Source: Magnaporthiopsis rhizophila
Lineage: Eukaryota > Ascomycota > Sordariomycetes > Magnaporthales > Magnaporthaceae
Direction of reading: 5' to 3'
Assembly: GCA_003049465.1 (NCBI GenBank)
Contig: PYSS01000066.1
Span: 124,001 to 188,000, forward strand
DNA length: 64,000 bases
Shown here piece after piece: positions 57,701 through 64,000 of the stretch. The notes below the pieces were generated by a model. The model made no database searches and had not been told where the DNA came from. It was given only the letters and a program-made list of their open reading frames with translations. Numbering within the stretch: the stretch's first letter is position 1; the number at the start of each line of letters is the position of its first letter. The position numbers and the translations under genes are program-made.

Positions 57701-60700
57701 ATTCGCCTCTGGACGTTGAGCTGGGCGACCGGGAGGGGTGGCAGTCCCGGCTGTCCCACAGCGAGGCGCTCGAACTGGCTTCGGTCAAGTTGGTAGAGCT
57801 CACCGCTTGGCTCCTCCATGCTGAGAGCTCGGCAGGTGATCTGGGGCCGCAGTTGCTGGTGGTCGCCAATTTGTATTAATTGTTCGACGCCAGGCATAAG
57901 CGCCGAGATGAGATGAGGCTCAATTACCTCGGCTGCCTCTTCGCAAATGACAACCTTGGCCTTCAAACGGCGGAGGGTAGCAACATCTTTGGCAAGCCCC
58001 GTAGTGGTGATGCCGATGACGTCGGCACTTAGCAAGACTCGTCGGTTGGTTTCGTTGTGGACCGCATCGATGCGCGAGCGCTGCGCCTCAGTGTGACGGA
58101 TTTCCTCATATAGCGAGTCGGTCTGCTTCATGCGGATTTCATCTAACCAAGACTGGTAGAGCAGTCGACGCTCCGATCGAGAAAGGGAGTTGACATCGCG
58201 GGCCGCAAGACGCCCCAGGTCTCCAAGCAGCTTCTCGGTTGCGGCTGTACTCGTCGCAACGGAGGAGGGACCCCAACTTTTGCCTAACCAGACAGAGATT
58301 GGGTCCCCAACGGTGACAAAGCCTTCCTGCTCGTCTGGGAAGAATTGGGCATGGATTTGGGCGTGGCTACGCTCCAGAAATCGCTTCAGAAGTTTCGACG
58401 GCTGTTCCTTGCGAAGGGCATGGAGACCCGCCAGACGGTGCCCGAGGGATATCCGCTGTTCTTCCAGCTCCGAATACGCCTGGCCGAGAATTCGACTCTC
58501 ACTCTTGGACTTAAGGGTCCTGCGGCTCACCTCGGCAAGGTTGCAATCATCGAGGTCGTCTGACCGGCTTCGTCCGCCGATGCGGATAATGCGATTGACG
58601 CCAACAGCCCGGAGATGCTGTAGAAATTGATCTAGGGCGTGATTTGTGTAGCATCTATGTTGACAAAGTTAGCCAGTCTGGGACGTCTGGTCGCGGATAA
58701 CATCACATAAAGGTGCTTACATCACTACGATGGGGCCGAGGCCTGCCGAAAGCTTGCAGGCTAGAAGCACCTGGAGTAGCTTTACGCCCAGATACGATTT
58801 TCCAGTGCCGGGAGGACCTTGTAGCAAGGCATACTCGGTCGTAAGAGCGGCGACGAGTGCGGCGGCCTGGCCACGATCGAGGCCAGTCTCGGCGACAAGA
58901 CGGTCCAAAAGGGTAGCATCACTCTTTGAGACGGTGGCCGTGAGTGTCAGGCTGCGGCCTTCGTCCTGGAGGATCGAGTCCAAGCGGAATGCGAAGCCGG
59001 CTTTACGTGCGTATCTGGGCGGAGGGATTGCGCCAGGATGGCTCTGCATGCTGGCCAGGTCCGGAATGATCCACGTTCGGAAAGGGAGCGTACTCAGCAT
59101 CATGTCCTGGAGGTTCTCTAGAATTGGCTTGAATGTCGCCGGGATCAAGTCGGGGAGATCGATCAAGATCCCGTTGATCCTGTGGTGGTAAATGCGAGTC
59201 AGGAGCTCCAGATCCTTGCGATCTGGCGTTGCCAGCTTGGTCGAGATGGTCCCTCTGTGGGCTTCCGAGACGAGGTTGTTTTCCTGCGATGTGTCCGTGG
59301 ATTTGTCGCTAACGATAAGGAGCAAGGGCGTCGGCCGGCCGTTGACAGTAGAGACGAAGCACACCATAGCGCCTTGCCCCAGCCGCTTCGACTGCTCCCA
59401 CCAGGCCTGCCGTTCGTTGGCAGATTTCTGTCGTAGGTGGTGCGGCGAGGAGAATGATACATGGGATTCGAAGCCTCGCTTGTCATCCACCGAAAGATGT
59501 GAGATCGTCGCGGCCTGGTAGACATATGCCCTGACATTCCCATCGTGCACGTTAAGGGAGCTGGCCCCATCCGTGAACGACAGCAGTGCTTGATGCAGGA
59601 AATCGACAAACGGACGAAAGGTATCATGCCGGAGGAGCCTGAAGTGCGTGTCAAGGTAGCGCTGGACGGGGTCGTCGTGGAAATGGGGCTGCCGAAAGTC
59701 GGTCGATGGCAGGAAGTCGTCCCGGGTAGATAAGATTTCGTCGACAGTCGGATAGATCTTAATTCGACCGACGTCGAAATGGTCGTTGTCGTGCCTCCCA
59801 GTAGGCAGTTCGAGCTCGATCGGGAAGGCGTAGGTCGGTCGAGAAGCCGTCGAGACAGAAGAGCCGGATTGGCCGTTGGAAAGGTCAGTGGCTGCGGTCA
59901 GGCGCGCGGCGGACAGCTTGACCATGCGACGCAGAGCGGCGATGCGATCTGCACACGCAGCGTACCTACTCGGCGTCTCCGGAGTGTTGAAGAGGTCCGC
60001 AACGCCGTCCATGGCGACGAAGAGCTCGGCAAGACCGTCTTGAAGCGCCGCAATTTGTCGTCGGCGAAGGAACTCTCCAACCAGAGTCGACGTCCTCTCA
60101 AGGGATGCCTCGATATTCTCCAGGGTATGTATTCTGGGAGTTCTCTCGTAGGAAGAAAGTAGTCCGTTGCAATACTTGGCGAGGAAGTCCAGGGCGGCCG
60201 CTCCGTTGACACCGCCGGCAATGTGATACAGCTCCCCGACATATGTACCGACCGAGAGACAGTCGAGAAGGGACGGGTGAGCCATGACTTTGATGAAATT
60301 ATCGGCGATGGACCTGCTTGTCCTGTCCTCGGTCATCATGTCGAGGGCAATCGTAGTATTGATGTATTGGCGGCCGGAAGACATCTCATCCACGAGGTCC
60401 CTAACGAGCATTTGGTGCCAGTCCCGGCCGTCCCTGTCGAGTATGTTGGCGGCGCTATCCCAAAACTCGGCCAGGGACGACAGGCTGCTGCCGTATGGGC
60501 TAGGTGGCAATCGTAACAGCCGCTTCCAGTCAAAATAGGCCGTCCTTGCCTCGGTCTGTTCCAGTGTCTCCGGCTCGTCGTTGGCGTGGATGTCCCCAGT
60601 CGTGCCGCCGTCCTGAGTTCGGTCGTGGGAAAAGCGGCACCTCGCGCCGTAGGAGCACGCACCACGCTGAAAGTGTCTGCACGGTGGGCTCCCTTGGTTG

Positions 60701-60792
60701 TGGGTAGGCCGTCTGCCATGACTGCCCGAAGAGTGTCGGCCACCTCTCCAGCCTTGCGGAGAGGCACGCCACGATCCTCGCGAGGACCACAT
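54734..60792 (-). CDS. NFX1-type zinc-finger RNA helicase (ZNFX1 / Hrr1-like)
   Basis: Large SF1 (Upf1-like) RNA helicase. Exons 60792-58721, 58654-56395, 56325-54925, 54859-54734; introns 66, 69 and 65 nt with CTAAC-, CTAAT- and CTGAC-type branch sites; 1,952 aa. Order: CCCH finger at residues 38-56 (C-x7-C-x5-C-x3-H); a long helical region; helicase with Walker A QGPPGTGKS at about 659, VICYTNHALDQF across the first intron, motif II VVICEEAAE near 927, motif III QIGDHQQLRP and motif VI SVLLSRAQHGLYLIGN near 1192; repeated NF-X1 cysteine fingers at about 1255-1550; a helical region; and an RZ-type finger at 1902-1936 (WYKCRNGHTFAIGECG, RCPECQAPIGG) completed only by the last exon. In fission yeast the relative Hrr1 works with Argonaute and RNA-dependent RNA polymerase in heterochromatin; animal ZNFX1 acts in small-RNA inheritance and antiviral sensing. 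An upstream non-ATG extension of eight codons is not used. Confidence 0.93.
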
Positions 60793-61695
60793 GATTCCAA
60801 CGTGCTTGAAGAACAAATTGAGGAATGCACCGCTGGATCAGACGACGACTATATGATAAACAGTCGCAGGCAGGGCGCTTTTTCGATGACTCCCGATGGA
60901 GTTGTAGGAAGCCGTCAAGTTCCAAGGATGGAAGGCAACGCTGGGCAGACAGCCGACGGCAAGGCTCGTGCTATCGCACATAGAGGCGAATGCGGGAGGC
61001 CCTCCACCTATGCATCTCACGAATGAGGCAGGCAAATCGCGGACAGCCACATAAGAGACTGCGGGGACTGCAAAAGGTCTCATCCAAACGCCACCCACCA
61101 CTTTGCTCGGGCAGCTATGGGTGAAGAGTTTCATTGGTGTATAATGGCGCCTTTTAATACTTGGGTCTACCACTTCTTGCTCAAACGCAAAGGGCGAATT
61201 TTGGCTGCTGAAAGATAGGGTAATTACCGCGAAAGGCGGCGGCCGTGAAGAAGGTGACATCCTGTTATTCGGCCGCAGTAAGGTCGAACAGGGTGCGGCG
61301 GTACGCCTCGTTAACGTCGGTGTCACAAGGGTGCAATGCAGGCTTGAGAGAGGGGTGATCTCATTGATGAAGCTACCTAATAATCTGTTTATGGCCTCAA
61401 GAGATGCTTGTTCTCCCAGCCGGAATCTGCTGAGGGGATCCCTGACCCAAGCCAGGGTTATATAGCCCTGACCATATGGCCCGTAGCTCCCCGTTCCTCC
61501 ACTCTCGTCGTGGCCGTTGGCCCGATTGGTAGCCCTGCTTCAGGGATTGGCCCGGCGTCTGCCTTATGCAGGCGCTCGGGCCAGGGTTCTGTAGCGAGGC
61601 TATTCCCAAGGTCGCTTCCGTGTGACAGTCGGCGAAGCAAACGCGGGCTGGCTCCTCGCTGGAGCCGTCGATGGGGAGCCACGTTGGCAACCCGC
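60793..61695. other. Intergenic region
   Basis: Upstream DNA of the helicase gene followed by the 3' flank of the small secreted peptide gene. Nothing else is recognisable. Confidence 0.45.
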
Positions 61696-61914
61696 TTAGC
61701 CAAAGATCTTGCCGAGAGCATCGTCGATAACGTGCTTGGAGCCGGGAGCGCCGGGGAACCAGATCATTCCGGCGTTGACCTCCTTCTTTGGCTGGACTAC
61801 GACCGTAGTACGGCAGGGGTTGGCGTCGGTGCACTTGCCCTTAGGCAGGGGTGCGGCGGCGACCTGGGAGGTGATGGTGGCCAGGGCCAGGCAGACGGCA
61901 GTCGAGAAGCGCAT
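61696..61914 (-). CDS. Small secreted peptide, 72 aa
   Basis: Single-exon ORF with a clear signal peptide (MRFSTAVCLALATITSQVAA, cleavage after an AxA-type site). The mature peptide is about 51 residues, contains two cysteines close together (GKCTDANPCRTT), a VVVQPKKE segment and a C-terminal amphipathic stretch (HVIDDALGKIFG). Neither a known domain nor a GPI signal is seen. The pyrimidine-rich upstream strand and a TAAATA-type element about 170 bp upstream suit a fungal promoter. It could be an effector-like or antimicrobial peptide, but function is unknown; the signal peptide is the main reason to call the gene. Confidence 0.6.
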   Translation of the reverse strand: MRFSTAVCLALATITSQVAAAPLPKGKCTDANPCRTTVVVQPKKEVNAGMIWFPGAPGSKHVIDDALGKIFG

Positions 61915-62734
61915 TTTGGCGGATTGGAAAGAAAGAGAATGCGGTTGCAGTTTGCAAGAGTCGACGAAAGTCGGAAGTGAGGCTGAGAGGCAATGGTAGT
62001 TGATTGGTTGTGAGAGATGGAAGAGGATGGTGATGATGGTGAGGAAGGAAAATAATCGTCGTTTTTGGCATCAACAGCCGATGTATTTATCTTCTTTTCC
62101 GCATCCAGTGTTTGCAACCCAAAATACCTTTAACTCGATTCTTCCGTTTAATTATAAATCCCAGTACACGTTTAAGGGCGCACCCTGCCCCCGCCGACCA
62201 AAATAGGCACACATGGGGCACCTGCTCCACTTGCGGGTCTCTGCCGGCTGGCTTCCAGCAAACATTTGCCTTTTCCGTCCTGGTCTAACCAATCCGTGCA
62301 CCTTGTGGGTTTGTGGGTTGTCCCGCACAGGATGCTGCGCGTCGCTTGAAGAAGCGGACCGGAGGATAAACTATGCTTTATGCTTGTGTAGATCGCCAAG
62401 CGATGCTAATTCAGGGCCTATCTTAGGGTAACTGTTTTTTGGTTTTTTGGCCCCTGCCTGTTTTTTCTATGCAAAAGAAGCTTGTTTTTCGTCCCGGAGA
62501 CCACGCCCGGGGTAGCCCTGTGCTTGTTTATGTATATATGGGCCTGATTCTAGGTGGATTCACATCCAATGACATCCGGAGGCCTGGAACAACGTCGTTC
62601 TATAAAAAGCAAAGGGCACAGACGTTTAAAATACAAGCTATTCCCAAATAAAAATAGGCTGTGCAAAGTGGCAATTTATATTAAAAATAGGCCTAAATAG
62701 CCTCACTTTCCAAGGGATCCAGAAGGCTTTTGGG
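61915..62734. other. Promoter of secreted peptide and AT-rich tract
   Basis: The left part is the upstream region of the 72-aa peptide gene. From about 62.4 kb the base composition becomes distinctly AT-rich compared with the rest of the window, marking the approach to the repeat-like right edge. No gene is seen. Confidence 0.45.
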
Positions 62735-63019
62735 TGTTACGGATCCGTGCTGAGCACGGATCTCGGGGCTTAAAGGCAAGCCTCTAAGCCCGGGCTCATG
62801 TATATATCGGGCGCCAGGCCTCAGTCCTTCCCGTGAGCAGCATCTCTTCCTTTTCCTCTCCATCGCTAACAATAATACCATCCTAGCCCCCACCAGCGAC
62901 CGGCTCGTGGCATGACCTATCACATTGGGGCGACTTTAGGGTCATTTGGAAGCCCGGAAGCCAGAGATTCACGGAGTATATAAGAGGGACCCTCTGGCCC
63001 TCCAGGTGCAGGTATAACA
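62735..63019 (+). mobile_element. Possible solo or 5' LTR
   Basis: A 285-bp segment starts TGTTAC and ends ATAACA, so its ends are a perfect 5-bp inverted repeat (TGTTA/TAACA) of the kind that bounds LTR retrotransposons. Inside are two TATA boxes (TATATAT at 62801 and TATATAAG at 62977) and two consecutive perfect hairpins. A damaged gag-like ORF begins 68 bp downstream, in the position expected for an LTR element. I do not find a clear tRNA primer-binding site, and the other end of the element is outside the window, so target-site duplication cannot be checked. Confidence 0.4.
62742..62791. repeat. Two consecutive perfect hairpins
   Basis: Hairpin 1 has 10-bp arms (62742-62751 and 62753-62762, GATCCGTGCT and its complement) around one base. 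Hairpin 2 has 7-bp outer arms (GGGCTTA at 62766-62772 and TAAGCCC at 62785-62791) plus a 4-bp inner stem (AGGC/GCCT). Only three bases separate the two structures. They lie at the left end of the LTR-like segment. Confidence 0.85.
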
Positions 63020-63086
63020 AAAACCAATCCAGCTTATATTCACTATTTACGTCCAACTCCGTTACCCACCCCCCCTCTTTAAGGCC

Positions 63087-63876
63087 ATGCCTCGTTGGGC
63101 CTCCCTCCATCTCCGGCGCCGGCACCAGGAGAGTCTAACTCGGGCCCAATTTGTGGCCTCCTCTTCCTCCACGCGGTATAACGAGGCCGAGGAGACTCTC
63201 CAACCCACTCAGGTCACGTTGGGGACCCCGGTAGCCTCTTCCAAGGCCCGAGAACCCTGATTTTTGCGACCCTTTTGCTTCCCCTCAGCCCTCCTCTCCG
63301 GCAGACCCTTGGGCCTACCTGACGGCCTGCCTGACGGCCTCGCAAACAATTCAGGACCTTCAAGAGGTTGCTTTTGCAACCAACTGGGTGGCAGGGCGAG
63401 AGATTGCGACGGCCGCACAACGCCTGTCAGAAGAGCTCAACAGGGACGAGGGGCCGGCCCGTCGGCAGGCTACAAAAGGGCCGGCACGACGCCCTGCTGG
63501 CAGGGCAGGGCGCCTAACAGTAGCGGAAGCCCAAGTTCACGTCGGGAATCGTCTCCTTTAGGCTGCCCAGGCACTTGCCCGGGTCGGCGGAGGGTCCGAC
63601 TGGGATTTAAGCCCTCCAAGTAGGGGATCTTCCCCGGCCTCCCGCACGCCCTCCCGCCCGGCCTCTAAGCACTGGCTAAGGGACAAACCCTGGGTTTTGG
63701 CCGTTAAAAGCCTCAATATAAAGCCCTGGGACGGCCTGGAAACCCCAACCCGCACGCGGTTGATCCGGGCCTTCAAAAAAGACGGAGGCTTAGCCCAGTG
63801 GTGGGTTAACAACCCGGAAGATAGGGAGGATATCCTGAACTTGATGCAAAACGAAACGGCGGATTTATGGGCGTAA
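63087..63876 (+). pseudogene. Gag-like ORF, broken
   Basis: An ATG at 63087 opens a basic, serine/arginine-rich frame that stops at 63258-63260. A second frame, open from about 63235 to the TAA at 63874-63876, is interrupted only by a TAG at 63559-63561, giving over 200 readable codons (for example AYLTACLTASQTIQDLQEVA, then SKHWLRDKPWVLAVKSLNIK, then ARLIR-like basic sequence and WWVNNPEDREDILNLM). One frameshift and one stop would therefore explain the damage. The composition and position after an LTR-like segment suit a retroelement structural protein, but no zinc knuckle or other diagnostic motif is seen. A further frame overlapping the end stays open to the window edge. Confidence 0.35.
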
Positions 63877-64000
63877 AAAGGAGGCCCGGACCGTGAAAGG
63901 CCATACCTTAGTGACCCGTCTTTGCGGTGTTGTTGGCGGGGTTGTAATTGGCGTTGCCTTGGGAAAGTTAAGGATTAGTGTTACAATCACAGGCCTTCTG

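Noticed and set aside
60793..60816. Eight-codon N-terminal extension of the helicase from a TTG
   Set aside because: Non-ATG start; the ATG at 60792 gives a complete CCCH finger and is preferred.
45983..61914. Secondary-metabolite gene cluster around the FAD monooxygenase
   Set aside because: No prenyltransferase, polyketide synthase, terpene synthase, P450 or transporter occurs within the window; the monooxygenase stands alone.

Overview
This window is chromosomal DNA of a filamentous ascomycete (Pezizomycotina, probably a Sordariomycete). The evidence is spliceosomal introns of about 62-89 nt (two of about 315 nt) with GT..AG ends and CTAAC/CTGAC-type branch points, GC-rich third codon positions, and typical mould gene families: a proteinase K-type subtilase, an AA11 lytic polysaccharide monooxygenase, a paxM-like FAD monooxygenase, small cysteine-rich secreted proteins and a PAB1-binding/ataxin-2 protein. 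Species cannot be fixed from the sequence alone. I find no rRNA, tRNA, CRISPR or bacterial-type features. Gene density is low, with about 13 supported genes in 64 kb, and the long gaps hold homopolymer runs, microsatellites, one assembly gap and transposon debris.

Layout, left to right. 0.8-2.3 kb: secreted subtilase (minus). 2.3-12.1 kb: gene-poor, with an N gap and a 69-bp tandem repeat. 12.1-14.1 kb: F-box protein. 15.0-16.4 kb: GPI mannosyltransferase I (minus). 16.4-20.5 kb: broken coding-like segments and the leader of the next gene. 20.5-24.7 kb: six-exon Pbp1/ataxin-2 homologue with a polyglutamine tract. 29.0-30.5 kb: AA11 LPMO with a glycine-rich linker and a C-terminal cysteine module. 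About 31.1-31.5 kb: LysM remnant. 33.2-33.7 kb: small secreted protein (minus). 36.5-37.3 kb: proline-rich protein. 37.9-39.8 kb: single-pass membrane protein with three cysteine repeats (minus). 44.1-45.2 kb and 46.0-48.5 kb: a divergent pair, an Msp1-like AAA ATPase and an 829-aa two-helix membrane protein. About 49.0-49.2 kb: LINE endonuclease remnant. 51.3-54.1 kb: FAD monooxygenase fused to a polytopic membrane domain. 54.7-60.8 kb: 1,952-aa NFX1-type RNA helicase (minus). 61.7-61.9 kb: 72-aa secreted peptide (minus). 62.7-64.0 kb: LTR-like segment followed by a damaged gag-like ORF that runs to the window edge.

Functionally the genes are a mixture rather than one pathway. Secreted or surface functions are the subtilase, the LPMO, the small secreted proteins, the LysM remnant, the cysteine-repeat membrane protein and GPI-anchor synthesis. 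RNA control is represented by Pbp1 and the NFX1/ZNFX1-type helicase. The fused monooxygenase is the only natural-product-type gene and has no visible cluster partners here. The most unusual loci are the fused monooxygenase, the AAA-ATPase/membrane-protein divergent pair, and the LTR-like element with two consecutive perfect hairpins at the right edge.
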